64,000 nt of DNA from Eshraghiella sp964441705 (GCA_964441705.1 CAYTWF010000003.1:1-64000); one strand, 5' to 3'. Shown: positions 26,335 through 35,149, counted from the stretch's first letter. Notes: generated from the sequence alone by a model not told the origin. Program-made: numbers and translations.

Positions 26335-26724
26335 TTATTTAACTTTAATATTATGCTCTCTTAATATTGCCTTATACTGACTTATTAAATCCTGAGCGTT
26401 ACTTTCATACTTGGCAACACCAAGTACCAGTGGTTCATTGGAATAATCTCCCACCATTGTGGAGGTAATTATTACAGGTGTATTAATGCGTTCCTGCTTC
26501 ATATATCCAAGGACCATATTGCCGGTATTCGGAACCGGTCTTCCGGCGTTCTCGTCTGGAAAGGATGTGTCCAGTATCAGCAAATCAAAATGCTGTGAGC
26601 GAAGTGCCTTCATTCCCGATTCAAGTGCCGGAAAGCATGTAATATCATTTATCTTAAGAGCCTGCAGTGCTCTTTTCTCATCGCAGAACTTCAATAAATC
26701 ATCATCTATTATTAGTGCCTTCAT
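26335..26724 (-). CDS. Stand-alone receiver-domain protein
   Basis: 129 residues, only a CheY-like receiver: acidic pair in IIDDD, putative phospho-acceptor Asp in LLILDTSFPDEN, and a Thr/Ser-rich beta-4 (VIITSTM). The usual beta-5 Lys may be in LGVAKYES. Loop residues differ from classical receivers, so phosphorylation is uncertain. There is no output domain. It follows hypB by 15 bp with AGGAGG in the gap, so the two are probably cotranscribed, an unusual pairing. Confidence 0.72.
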   Translation of the reverse strand: MKALIIDDDLLKFCDEKRALQALKINDITCFPALESGMKALRSQHFDLLILDTSFPDENAGRPVPNTGNMVLGYMKQERINTPVIITSTMVGDYSNEPLVLGVAKYESNAQDLISQYKAILREHNIKVK

Positions 26725-26739
26725 TGCCGCCTCCTGTTA

Positions 26740-27411
26740 TTATATTTGGTATTCCTTTACCTGGTCTCTAAGCCAGTCTGTCCATTCATCAAAGCCTTCT
26801 CCAGTCTTGGCTGATACAAAAATAACCTTTGCCTTAGGATTAAGGTTGTGGATTCTCTCTTCAACCGCCTTGGTATCAAAATCATCAAACACGCTTAAGG
26901 TGTCACATTTGTTGATTAAAACAACGTCGCAAATTGAGAACATAAGTGGATATTTAAGGGGTTTGTCATCACCCTCCGGTACAGACAGTATCATGGCATT
27001 CCTGGTGCTTCCTGTATCAAATTCTGCAGGACACACAAGGTTTCCAACATTTTCAAGCACAACAAGGTCAAGGTCCTTTGTTCCAAATTCATGAATTCCC
27101 TGCCTTGTCATATCAGCATCAAGGTGGCACATTCCACCTGTATGAATCTGGATTGCCCTGACTCCAGTATCTGAAATTGCCTTGGCATCCACCTCTGAAT
27201 CGATATCTGCCTCCATAACACCTATTTTCAGTTCTTCCTTTAACATGGCAATTGTTCTCTTAAGAGTTGTTGTTTTGCCGGCTCCAGGAGAAGACATGAG
27301 GTTAAGCAAAAAGGTTCCTTCACCCTTAAGCTCTGCCCTTAATTTATCTGCATCTGCATCATTATCTGCGAAAATGCTTCTTTTTACTTCAATTACTTTA
27401 TATTCCTTCAT
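26740..27411 (-). CDS. hypB: Hydrogenase nickel-insertion GTPase HypB
   Basis: 223 residues. SIMIBI-class GTPase with P-loop SSPGAGKTTTL (about 39), the metal site CHLD, VVLENVGNLVCPAEFD, the G4 motif LINKCD and a C-terminal VSAKTGEGFDEW. HypB delivers nickel to [NiFe] hydrogenase with HypA; relatives (UreG) serve urease. The His-rich N-terminal nickel store is absent. No hypA, hypC-F or hydrogenase genes are in this window, so the client protein is unknown. Flanked by sfsA and a receiver-domain gene. Confidence 0.9.
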   Translation of the reverse strand: MKEYKVIEVKRSIFADNDADADKLRAELKGEGTFLLNLMSSPGAGKTTTLKRTIAMLKEELKIGVMEADIDSEVDAKAISDTGVRAIQIHTGGMCHLDADMTRQGIHEFGTKDLDLVVLENVGNLVCPAEFDTGSTRNAMILSVPEGDDKPLKYPLMFSICDVVLINKCDTLSVFDDFDTKAVEERIHNLNPKAKVIFVSAKTGEGFDEWTDWLRDQVKEYQI

Positions 27412-27450
27412 TTTCCCACCTGCTTATGTATTTTTTATGTACTTATTATA

Positions 27451-28131
27451 TCAGTTTTCGTGGGAAGATACTACATAAAGTTCATTTTTTGTGACATGAC
27501 AGCTTAGATAGAGTATCCTCACCCCCGCTGCCGCTGCGTTATCAAGCGCCCGACCGAATTCAGGCTGTGTAAGGTCATTTGGATATACCCTGTCGAAGCC
27601 TTCAATCTGGATAACAAAGGCAATACAGCACTGCCAGCCCTCTGCTGCCGCTCTGGCAAGCTCGTTAAGGTGCTTTACACCTCTTACTGTAGGTGCATCT
27701 GGAAAATAACAGCTTCCATCACGCTCAAGTGTTACACCCTTTACCTCAATAAGTGTTGGTCTTCCACCCTGTTCTATATAAAAGTCTATCCTTGACTGAC
27801 CAAAGGTATACTCAGGACGTATTGTGGTAATGCTGTCAAAACACTCCGGCTGACCGGCAAGCCATTCGCCGACAACTTTATTAGGTGCCTGACTGTCCAT
27901 ATTAATCCAGCCCAGGTTCTCTTTGTACACACACACCAGGTCATATGCCGTTTTTCGGGCCGGATTACTGCTTTTTTCCAACATAACCCTGACTCCCGGT
28001 ATAAGCAGTTCTGCACATCGTCCGGTGTTTTTCACATGAACAGTTTCCACCTCATTATTAATGCTTACATGAGCAATGAACCTGTTGGGCCTGTTTATAA
28101 AAACGCCCTCGATTGTATTATCATATTTCAT
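27451..28131 (-). CDS. sfsA: SfsA family protein (sugar fermentation stimulation)
   Basis: 226 residues. N-terminal OB-like part (RFIAHVSINNE, HVKNTGRCAELL) and the nuclease-fold part with IDFYIEQGGRPTLIEVKG, where the Asp and Glu-X-Lys fit a PD-(D/E)XK active site. SfsA was named for a maltose-fermentation effect in E. coli; nucleic-acid binding or cleavage is suggested by the fold. GAGG lies seven bases before ATG. It is followed 39 bp later by hypB. Confidence 0.92.
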   Translation of the reverse strand: MKYDNTIEGVFINRPNRFIAHVSINNEVETVHVKNTGRCAELLIPGVRVMLEKSSNPARKTAYDLVCVYKENLGWINMDSQAPNKVVGEWLAGQPECFDSITTIRPEYTFGQSRIDFYIEQGGRPTLIEVKGVTLERDGSCYFPDAPTVRGVKHLNELARAAAEGWQCCIAFVIQIEGFDRVYPNDLTQPEFGRALDNAAAAGVRILYLSCHVTKNELYVVSSHEN

Positions 28132-28169
28132 ATATTTTCCTCATACGCTTTAAATATTATGAAAAAATA

Positions 28170-28206
28170 GAAGGCTTCATTATTATTGATTAATAACAAA
28201 GCCTTC
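28170..28206 (-). terminator. Terminator after the P-loop protein gene
   Basis: Perfect 8-bp GAAGGCTT/AAGCCTTC stem, extended by imperfect pairing. The minus strand continues TATTTTTTC. It also sits just ahead of sfsA. Confidence 0.75.
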
Positions 28207-28241
28207 CTTAATTCAATTAAGAATGCTGGAGTGAGAATACG

Positions 28242-28853
28242 TTAGTCGTTCTCGTCCTCCTGCATTGTCTCCTCAAGAACATGAACAATGTGTTTCATTG
28301 ATTTCTCATATTCAGCATCATTGGAATTCTTGAATATAAGAAGGTCGTCTTTAACATCAGGGTCATCCAGCTCTGTTGGGATTGTAAAATTACAGCCTGC
28401 AATATACTCATCCCAATGCTCAAGCTTCCAGGTATCCCTGTCAGAATCTCTGGAAATCATTCTCTGGTGCACAACCTCAGGGTCAGTCTCAACCCAGATA
28501 ACAACAAGTGTTGCATTCTTCTCCTTAAGCTGCTCCTTCAGATTATTGATATAATCCATATCACGAATTTCAGATGTAAACGGTGCGTTAATAAGCACAA
28601 TATCATCATACTCCAGTGCTTCCAATGCCAGGTCTACAACACACTCATATTCGTAGTCACGAATGTTTTCCTCAAAGAACTCACTGCTTCTATTATATGG
28701 CTCTCCAGCCACAACAAATATCTGCTTGGAAAGTGTAATAAGTGTATCCTTATCAAGATATACTACATGATTCAGTCTTTTGGCCAGTGCCTTTGAAATA
28801 AAAGTCTTACCACATGCTGGTGGCGACGTTACAAGAATTAATTTTTTAACCAT
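28242..28853 (-). CDS. P-loop nucleotide kinase-like protein
   Basis: 203 residues from ATG 28853, eight bases after GAGG; an upstream GTG overlaps that site. Walker A TSPPACGKTF near the N-terminus, a hydrophobic strand ending in Asp or Asn (DIVLINAPF), and a lid-type RMISRDSDRD segment like that of zeta-toxin or gluconate-kinase folds. It probably phosphorylates a small molecule in the cytoplasm. The acidic C-terminus (EETMQEDEND) is unusual. The substrate is not readable, and neighbours (LysR, sfsA) do not help. Confidence 0.7.
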   Translation of the reverse strand: MVKKLILVTSPPACGKTFISKALAKRLNHVVYLDKDTLITLSKQIFVVAGEPYNRSSEFFEENIRDYEYECVVDLALEALEYDDIVLINAPFTSEIRDMDYINNLKEQLKEKNATLVVIWVETDPEVVHQRMISRDSDRDTWKLEHWDEYIAGCNFTIPTELDDPDVKDDLLIFKNSNDAEYEKSMKHIVHVLEETMQEDEND

Positions 28854-28901
28854 TTTTTTCACCTCGTCTAATAAACAGGAACATTATAGCATAAAAAAAA
28901 A

Positions 28902-29804
28902 CTATTGTATAACATATTTTCTAAGAGCCTCAAGATAAGATTTTCCAAAACGGCTCGGCTCCCAATTTTTCTGGACAATTACCCCCACGCTTATGTGCTC
29001 GTCAACTGCAAGAGGGCGGGCAATAATGTTCTCTCCATTAAGCTTTGTACTTATTATACCTGTGCTTATTGTATAACCATTAAGACCTATTACCAGGTTA
29101 AACAAGGTGGCACGGTCGCGAACCTTAATATTCTTCTTGTGGTCAAGATTGCTTAGTATTTCCTCAGAAAAATAGAATGAATTATAATCTCCCTGTTCAA
29201 AGGACAGATATGGATATTCCTCCAGGTCTGCAAGCTCAATAACGGCTTTGGAGGCAAGGGGATGTCTGGAGCTGATAAACACATGGGGGCTGGCAACAAA
29301 AAGCTGTTCAAAGCGCAGTCCATTCTGATTAATCAGCTTCATTATTATAGATTCATTAGCATTAGAGGTATAGAGGACTCCAATCTCACTTTTCAGGCGG
29401 CTGACATCCTCTATAATCTCATTGGTCTGGGTCTCACGGAGAATAAAATCGTACTGGTCCTGACCATATTCTTTTATCACATCTACAAAAGCGTTGACAG
29501 CAAAGGAATAATGCTGGGTAGATACAGCGAAACGCTGCTTAAAATGACGGTCAGACTTGTACCGGTCCTCAAGAAGGCTGGTCTGTTCCAGCACCTGTCT
29601 TGCATAGCCTAAGAACTGGTCGCCCTCGTTGGACACAATTACGCCCTTATTGGTTCTGTTAAAAACAGTTATCTGCATTTCATTTTCAAGCTCTTTTATT
29701 GCATTGGTAAGACTTGGCTGTGAAATATACAGTGACTTGGCAGCCTCACTTATGCTGCCCTTCTCGGCTACAGCTACAACATATTTTAATTGGGCCAGTG
29801 TCAT
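28902..29804 (-). CDS. LysR family transcriptional regulator
   Basis: 300 residues from ATG 29804 (AAGGAG nine bases upstream; an earlier ATG at 29813 overlaps that site). Winged helix-turn-helix at 1-60 (GSISEAAKSLYISQPSLTNA) and an effector-binding domain to the C-terminus. The target is unknown; no divergent gene is present, since all neighbours are on the same strand. Located 47 bp after bioY. Confidence 0.9.
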   Translation of the reverse strand: MTLAQLKYVVAVAEKGSISEAAKSLYISQPSLTNAIKELENEMQITVFNRTNKGVIVSNEGDQFLGYARQVLEQTSLLEDRYKSDRHFKQRFAVSTQHYSFAVNAFVDVIKEYGQDQYDFILRETQTNEIIEDVSRLKSEIGVLYTSNANESIIMKLINQNGLRFEQLFVASPHVFISSRHPLASKAVIELADLEEYPYLSFEQGDYNSFYFSEEILSNLDHKKNIKVRDRATLFNLVIGLNGYTISTGIISTKLNGENIIARPLAVDEHISVGVIVQKNWEPSRFGKSYLEALRKYVIQ

Positions 29805-29851
29805 ATTCTCCATCTCCTTACATTTGTAAGTGATGATACCACACCTTCAGA

Positions 29852-30442
29852 CTAAAAGGCAATAACATTCTCCATGCCGTTAACCTTGCGAAGCGGTTTT
29901 TTTACAATAACTCCTATAACTGCTGCTACAGCAATTTTGGCTGCATCAATAAGCAGAAACGGATATACGCAAAAGCTCAGCGTTGTTGCAAGGTTGGTTC
30001 CTGTTACATGCATGTACCATATTGAACCGAAGGCGTAGTCTGCTGCAACACCGATTACACAGCCAATTATGTACATCCACACCTTTCCTTTGCCAATATA
30101 GAGAAAAAGACCGGCAATCGCAGCCATAAAAATAAATCCGATAAGGTATCCGCCTGTAGGTCCCACAAGCTTGCCAATTCCTCCGGCAAAGCCTGAAAAT
30201 ACAGGAAGTCCTATCAGTCCTATAAGCAGATAAAGTCCACAGCAGATTGTTCCTTTTCTGCCGCCTATAAGATACACGATAAAAAGCATAATAAAATTGG
30301 TCAGCGAAATAGGCACATTGCCCGGCAGTGGAATTGACAGAGGCGCAAGCACACATATAATTGCAGTGAGAAGCCCCATTATTGTAATGTTCAAAATATT
30401 ATTCTTAGTCCTTGACGTTGTCCTGGCAGTTGTTTCATTCAT
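29852..30442 (-). CDS. bioY: Biotin transporter BioY
   Basis: 196 residues, six membrane helices. S-component of an ECF-type vitamin importer, with BioY features: PLSIPLPGNVPISLTNFIML near the N-terminus and GPTGGYLIGFI in the middle. It binds biotin in the membrane and works with a shared energising module (EcfA/EcfT) not seen here. Expression is very probably repressed by biotin-bound BirA through the operator at 30520-30554. GGAGA lies upstream of ATG. Confidence 0.95.
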   Translation of the reverse strand: MNETTARTTSRTKNNILNITIMGLLTAIICVLAPLSIPLPGNVPISLTNFIMLFIVYLIGGRKGTICCGLYLLIGLIGLPVFSGFAGGIGKLVGPTGGYLIGFIFMAAIAGLFLYIGKGKVWMYIIGCVIGVAADYAFGSIWYMHVTGTNLATTLSFCVYPFLLIDAAKIAVAAVIGVIVKKPLRKVNGMENVIAF

Positions 30443-30499
30443 TGTTATTATCTCCTTAAAATAATGAGAACACCAGCTGTATGTCCTCTACATTTGTCA

Positions 30500-30554
30500 A
30501 GAATATAACATAAAAAAAGAAATGTCAACCATATTTTCATATTGGTTAACATTT
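30500..30554 (-). promoter_or_regulatory. bioY promoter with BirA operator
   Basis: Minus strand: inverted repeat AAATGTTAACC, 13 nt, GGTTGACATTT (30520-30554), close to the Firmicute BirA box (TTGTTAACC, 13 nt, GGTTAACAA). The right arm contains the -35 TTGACA (30523-30528); a 17-bp spacer leads to TATTCT (30500-30505). Binding of BirA would cover the -35 box. Confidence 0.82.
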
Positions 30555-30575
30555 CTTTTTCAAGTCCAAAACATA

Positions 30576-30989
30576 TCAGTCTTTATTCTCAACTGCATCA
30601 TATATCTCCTGATAAAGCTCCTTTGTCTCATCAACAGTCTTCCTGTTAAGAGCAATTACCCGGTCGCCATAGTGCAGTACAACGCAGTCCTCGCATTTCA
30701 TGTACGCATAAAGTGTGTATTTGCCATACTCGTCGTTATTGAATTTGCCCTCGCCAAGAACAATATTACCCATTCCGTTGGTTCTTGAGCCCTTGTCAAA
30801 GCTCTCTACATACTCCACAGAGTCAATATCGCTTATTAAAAGCGTCTCATCCGGCCAGTAGGCTGCCTTAATATTAATGTCCTCGCTGCCTACAGTAATT
30901 ACCAGCTTGCCTGTAAACATTCCTATCGCTGCTACCACCAGAACAACTGCGGTAATAATATAGGTTATTTTATTTCTTTTTCTTCCCAT
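30576..30989 (-). CDS. Hypothetical membrane-anchored protein, possible PH-like domain
   Basis: 137 residues. One N-terminal helix (about 9-27) then a small beta-rich domain ending in an amphipathic helix (KTVDETKELYQEIYDAVENKD). The pattern of ISDIDSVEYVE and VVLHYGDRVIALNRKT resembles bacterial PH-domain proteins, but I cannot confirm that. It starts nine bp after the MATE gene with AGGAGG upstream, so they are probably cotranscribed. Confidence 0.6.
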   Translation of the reverse strand: MGRKRNKITYIITAVVLVVAAIGMFTGKLVITVGSEDINIKAAYWPDETLLISDIDSVEYVESFDKGSRTNGMGNIVLGEGKFNNDEYGKYTLYAYMKCEDCVVLHYGDRVIALNRKTVDETKELYQEIYDAVENKD

Positions 30990-30998
30990 ATGGGCCTC

Positions 30999-32354
30999 CT
31001 ATCTGCTTCTGTCCAGACCATGTATCCAGTTGGATTTAAAATAGTATATAAGATATATAACAGAACTGATTCCCCAGGTCAATGGGTATGCCCAGAAAAT
31101 CAGCTGTATATCGTGATTAATACGCATTGCAACTGTAATATAGGTAATTCTCACAACGCACCAGATTGACAGCATAATAACCATTGGAACAACTGCCTTG
31201 CCTGCACCTCTGCAGATTCCGGCAATACAATGAGAAAATGCCAGCAGGAAAAAGAAAAGTGCCTCTGTTCTGGCCTGCTGAGTACCAAAGCCTATTACTG
31301 TGGTGTCCGAATTGAACATTGACATGAGTGCCGGTGCTGCTGCAAAAATAACAACACCAATAAGCTCCGCCAGAGAAATTGATGTAATTATACCAAATCT
31401 GGCGCCTTTTCTGACACGGTCATACTTTCCTGCACCAAGATTCTGGCTGATAAAGGTTGCCATTGCCATTGCAAAGCAGGTTATTGGCAGAAACGCAAAG
31501 CCCTCAATCTTGGCATATGAACCATACCCGGCCATTGCATCCGCTCCAAAGGAATTAATATTGGTCTGAACAATTACATTAGCAAATCCAATAACCGAAT
31601 TCTGTACACCTGTTGGCAGTCCAAATCGAACTATTTCACCAAGCATGGAGCGATGAAATTTTATTTTGCGCAGCTCCACCTGATATATGGTTCCTTTTTG
31701 CATAAGGTGTATCAAACTTAATATCATACTTACCGTCTGGGATATTGCGGTAGCAATTGCAGCCGCTCCAACTCCAAATCCCATGACTCTGATAAAAATA
31801 ATATCCAAAATCACATTAAGCACTGATGAAATCATAAGATAATACAGTGGTCTTCGACTGTCACCTATTGCATTCATAATGCTGGTGCAGATATTGTACA
31901 TTGCAATTGCCATAGCTCCGTAAAAATAATACCGAAAATATATTATTGATTCCGGCAAAACCTTAGGGTCTGTTCCCATCCATTTAAGCAATGTTGGTGT
32001 AGCCGCAACTCCAAAAACAGTGAGAATTACTCCCGCAACCAGTCCAAATGCAACATTAGTGTGAATTGCCTTTGAAACACTTTTATAATCACCTGCTCCA
32101 AAATACCTGGAAATTACTACTCCGGCTCCCATTGCCGTTCCCGTGAAAAAGCTTATAATCAAAAAAATCAGTGTACCGGAGGAGCTGACTGCTGCCAGAG
32201 CCTCCTTCCCCAGATAATTACCTACAATTATTGAATCCACTGTATTGTACAGCTGCTGAAACAGCTGGCTTAAAAAAATTGGAACTGCGAACTGCACTAT
32301 GTGCTTCACAGGACTTCCAACTGTCATATTAATTGTTCCGCGTTCGTTTGCCAT
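30999..32354 (-). CDS. MATE family efflux transporter
   Basis: 451 residues, twelve helices in two homologous halves. N-terminal MATE motif PIFLSQLFQQLYNTVDSIIVGNYLG and its counterpart in the second half (GLPTGVQNSVIGFANVIVQT). It exports drugs or metabolites using a Na+ or H+ gradient. The specific substrate is unknown. Followed by a small membrane-anchored protein. Confidence 0.92.
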   Translation of the reverse strand: MANERGTINMTVGSPVKHIVQFAVPIFLSQLFQQLYNTVDSIIVGNYLGKEALAAVSSSGTLIFLIISFFTGTAMGAGVVISRYFGAGDYKSVSKAIHTNVAFGLVAGVILTVFGVAATPTLLKWMGTDPKVLPESIIYFRYYFYGAMAIAMYNICTSIMNAIGDSRRPLYYLMISSVLNVILDIIFIRVMGFGVGAAAIATAISQTVSMILSLIHLMQKGTIYQVELRKIKFHRSMLGEIVRFGLPTGVQNSVIGFANVIVQTNINSFGADAMAGYGSYAKIEGFAFLPITCFAMAMATFISQNLGAGKYDRVRKGARFGIITSISLAELIGVVIFAAAPALMSMFNSDTTVIGFGTQQARTEALFFFLLAFSHCIAGICRGAGKAVVPMVIMLSIWCVVRITYITVAMRINHDIQLIFWAYPLTWGISSVIYLIYYFKSNWIHGLDRSR

Positions 32355-32422
32355 TGACCTACTCCATTTTTCTCATACGTACCCATGATTATAAACCTGT
32401 TCTTCCCATAATAAAAGAAAAA

Positions 32423-32454
32423 TCTCCGAAATGGAATTATATCCACCCCGGAGA
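32423..32454 (-). terminator. Terminator after the DUF6465 gene
   Basis: TCTCCG and CGGAGA arms with inner pairing; on the minus strand TTTTTC follows. Confidence 0.72.
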
Positions 32455-32484
32455 CCAGGAAAATCTATGTATCAGCTGTTCTGA

Positions 32485-33036
32485 TTAAAAAAGGGTAACC
32501 TTACCTGCTGACTTCTTGTTAATTACATAGTAAGCTGCATTCTCTTCAGGCTTAACATATACCTGGAGATTCTTAATTGTTGAAGCCTTATGTCCTTCAG
32601 CAATATAAGCTTCCTTGGCTCTGTTAACAATATCCTGCTCCTTAATTTCGTTGCCTGCAAACTGAAGAAATACCTCAGTCTCTGCATTCTTCATAGCTGC
32701 CTCAGCCTTAACAACAGTCTTCTTAACAGTCTTTGCAGCTGTATCCTTAGCCTCAGCTGCCTTCTTAGCAACCTTCTTAGCCTCTGTCTTAACTGCAACT
32801 GATGCCTTAGCTGCCTCAGCCTTTACTGTCTCTTTTGCCTTAACTGCCTCAACCTTTACTGTCTCTTTTGCTTTAGCTGCTTCAACCTTTACAGCCTCGC
32901 TTGTCTCTTTCATCTTCTGCTTAGTATCTACTACTGTCTCACTAACCTTCTCTGCTGCCTTCTCACCTGCAGCCTTTACAGTAGTCTTAACATCTGCTGC
33001 CTTAGCTGTAGCCTTTGTTGTTGTCTTTTTCTCCAT
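32485..33036 (-). CDS. Histone H1-like tail fused to a DUF6465 domain
   Basis: 183 residues. The first 115 are almost only Lys, Ala, Val, Thr and Glu with repeated KAKETVK and AKKAA patterns, like bacterial histone H1-like or LEA-like tails. The last 65 (EVFLQFAGNEIKEQDIVNRA to SAGKVTLF) match the small DUF6465 domain of Lachnospiraceae. The basic tail could bind DNA or RNA; this is inference from composition. The tail probably drifts by slippage of its roughly 8-10-residue repeats. Single-gene unit with AGGAGG upstream and a terminator downstream. Confidence 0.78.
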   Translation of the reverse strand: MEKKTTTKATAKAADVKTTVKAAGEKAAEKVSETVVDTKQKMKETSEAVKVEAAKAKETVKVEAVKAKETVKAEAAKASVAVKTEAKKVAKKAAEAKDTAAKTVKKTVVKAEAAMKNAETEVFLQFAGNEIKEQDIVNRAKEAYIAEGHKASTIKNLQVYVKPEENAAYYVINKKSAGKVTLF

Positions 33037-33161
33037 TGATAAATCCTCCTAAAAAAAATCCCAATCTTTGTTAACTTTTACAATATATATCAACGAAGAC
33101 ATAATATACCAAAAACTATTTTTTTGCAAGATGCATAATAAAATTAGTTATTTTTAACAAA

Positions 33162-33836
33162 TTAAAGCTGTTTTCTATTCATTATATGAATACTTATTGA
33201 TGTTGAAATCCAAGTAAACAAAATAATAACTGCACCCGTTCCCAACGCTATAACAGCAGTTCCAAGAGCCTTCAATCTATTAAGCACATCATCAAGGATT
33301 GCCGTAATATTCACCCCTTTTGTATCTGCTACCTTGGCAAGCGCAAATGCCACTGCAAAAACAGCCACAAGAAATCCCAGCATTACAATTCTGCCATTAT
33401 CAGCACCAAATTTCAGCTGGAGAGGAAGCATTATACACATCACAAGAAAAAGACAAATAACAATTACTCCAGAAACAATCAATGACTCCGGAATGTCTGC
33501 CGTTCTTCCTGATGTAATAAGTACTATGGTAACCACTGCATCTATAACCGCTGTTCCCACCAGAATCAACAACAATGTAAACACGTATTTTTCCAATGCA
33601 TATATACGACGGGTAACCGGCATCGTCATTAGATACATACCACTGTGATTATTATCATCAAATGATATTGTCGTAAGCGTCATCATTGCACATAATGCAA
33701 CAAAATATGCTATAATAAAGGAATAATTGCCGCCATGATTAGTAATCATAAGCAGTGCAGTAATAAATATCATTATTAGAAACATCCTTTTATTGGTAAG
33801 TACAAGCAGTCCATCCTTTACAATCAATCCCTTCAT
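33162..33836 (-). CDS. ABC-2 type transporter permease
   Basis: 224 residues with about six helices, beginning KGLIVKDGLLVLTNKRMFLIM, a common start in ABC-2 permeases of GntR-linked exporters. It forms a membrane channel with the ATP-binding protein encoded upstream; the start overlaps that gene's stop by four bases (ATGA). The exported substrate is unknown. In Bacillus, related ytrGABCDEF operons respond to cell-wall antibiotics. Confidence 0.83.
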   Translation of the reverse strand: MKGLIVKDGLLVLTNKRMFLIMIFITALLMITNHGGNYSFIIAYFVALCAMMTLTTISFDDNNHSGMYLMTMPVTRRIYALEKYVFTLLLILVGTAVIDAVVTIVLITSGRTADIPESLIVSGVIVICLFLVMCIMLPLQLKFGADNGRIVMLGFLVAVFAVAFALAKVADTKGVNITAILDDVLNRLKALGTAVIALGTGAVIILFTWISTSISIHIMNRKQL

Positions 33837-34684
33837 AGTCTTTCTCCCTTCTCGATAATTAATAAAATATCGTCAATTCCAGTCTTTTCAACAACAATAT
33901 CCCTAAAATTATCAATGTAATACTGCTTCTCATCGGTAAGACACTCATATCCGAATGGTCGCTTCAGTCTATACAAAATATGTCCTCTGTCAATTCTGTC
34001 ATACTGCTCCTGAGTAACCTTGATTACACCATACTCTTCAAGCACTGTATCCATGCTCTGATGAAAAATAATACTTCCCTTGTGAATCATATACAAATCA
34101 TCACAAAAGCCTTCCAAATCACTGGCAATATGTGAGCTTATTATAATTGAGCGTCCCTCTGTCTCCATATATTCACGCAGCATATCAAGTATACTGTCTC
34201 TTGCAACCACATCCAGTCCCGCTGTTGGTTCATCAAGCACCAGCAGGCTTGCATTATGGCTCAGTGCCGTAATAATATTGAGCCTTGTTTTCATTCCTGT
34301 TGAAAAATCCTTAATTGGTTTGTTAAGTGGCAGATTATACTGACTGCACCTACCTGCAAACTGCTCCTTGTCAAAATCATGATACATATTCTTAAGTATG
34401 CTGATTATATTCTTAACAGTAAGGCACTCCGGAAAGCCTGTTGTTCCAAGAACAACTCCTATCTTCTCCTTATCTTTCGCGCTAATCTCCTTAATATTCT
34501 TATCAAAAAGTTCTATCTTCCCTCCATCAATATCAATGAGTCCCAAAATAGCCTGAAAAGTTGTACTTTTACCTGCGCCATTGGCTCCGACAAGTCCTGT
34601 TATACAGCCTTCCTTTACCTCCAGTGTACAGTTAAGTTCAAATCCGTTGTATTTCTTATTAACATTGTCCAAATTAATAATCAT
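33833..34684 (-). CDS. ABC transporter ATP-binding protein
   Basis: 283 residues. Walker A GANGAGKST (about 36), signature FSTGMKTRLN in place of LSGGQ, Walker B LLVLDEPTAGLD and switch His in IISSHIASDL. This signature form is usual for the YtrB/BcrA-like drug-export group. The C-terminal 70 residues form an extra domain. It overlaps gntR by four bases and the permease by four bases, a tight operon. Confidence 0.9.
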   Translation of the reverse strand: MIINLDNVNKKYNGFELNCTLEVKEGCITGLVGANGAGKSTTFQAILGLIDIDGGKIELFDKNIKEISAKDKEKIGVVLGTTGFPECLTVKNIISILKNMYHDFDKEQFAGRCSQYNLPLNKPIKDFSTGMKTRLNIITALSHNASLLVLDEPTAGLDVVARDSILDMLREYMETEGRSIIISSHIASDLEGFCDDLYMIHKGSIIFHQSMDTVLEEYGVIKVTQEQYDRIDRGHILYRLKRPFGYECLTDEKQYYIDNFRDIVVEKTGIDDILLIIEKGERL

Positions 34685-35061
34685 AACTGTCTATCCTCCA
34701 TAATCAATTCAAAAGCTTCACGTATCTCAGAAGGCTTCATCCCACAGGCAAGGCCTTCATCAATGACCTCCTCCATATGGCTTTCCAGCTTTCTTCGTCT
34801 CTCTTCCTGTGCAAGCTGCCTGTTGGTGTGTGCAATGTAGCTGCCCTTTCCATGGATGGTAACTACAATTCCCTCTTCTTCAAGGCTGTCATAGGCTTTC
34901 TTAACAGTCAAAGCGCTAATCCTTAGTTCTCTTGCAAGGGCGCGCACTGATGGAAGTGGGGTATCTTCCTGTAGGGACTGGTCCAGAATCCCTGCCTTTA
35001 TCTGGTCGATAAGCTGCTCATATATGGGCTGCATCGATGAGTTGTTAATTATAATATGCAT
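34681..35061 (-). CDS. GntR family regulator, YtrA subfamily
   Basis: 126 residues from ATG 35061, with GGAGG upstream; the longer frame is only repeat sequence read through. Winged-helix domain (MQPIYEQLIDQIKAGILDQ, LPSVRALARELRISALTVKKAYDSLE) followed by the short two-helix YtrA dimerisation tail. It represses its own operon until an inducer, often a cell-envelope antibiotic, appears. The likely binding site is the repeat region overlapping the promoter at 35084-35112. Confidence 0.9.
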   Translation of the reverse strand: MHIIINNSSMQPIYEQLIDQIKAGILDQSLQEDTPLPSVRALARELRISALTVKKAYDSLEEEGIVVTIHGKGSYIAHTNRQLAQEERRRKLESHMEEVIDEGLACGMKPSEIREAFELIMEDRQL

Positions 35062-35083
35062 ATTGCTCCTCCTTGCAATAAAC

Positions 35084-35112
35084 AGTATATAACAGTGTAT
35101 AACAGTTGTCAA
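35084..35112 (-). promoter_or_regulatory. gntR/ABC promoter with 10-bp direct repeats
   Basis: Minus strand TTGACA (35107-35112), 17-bp spacer, TATACT (35084-35089). On plus the same stretch reads as three tandem 10-mers, ACAGTATATA, ACAGTGTATA and ACAGTTGTCA, a likely operator for the GntR regulator. Repeat array C begins about 40 bp upstream of the -35 box. Confidence 0.72.
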
Positions 35113-35149
35113 CACATAATTCTTGCTAATGGCTGGCAGGGGGCCAAGA

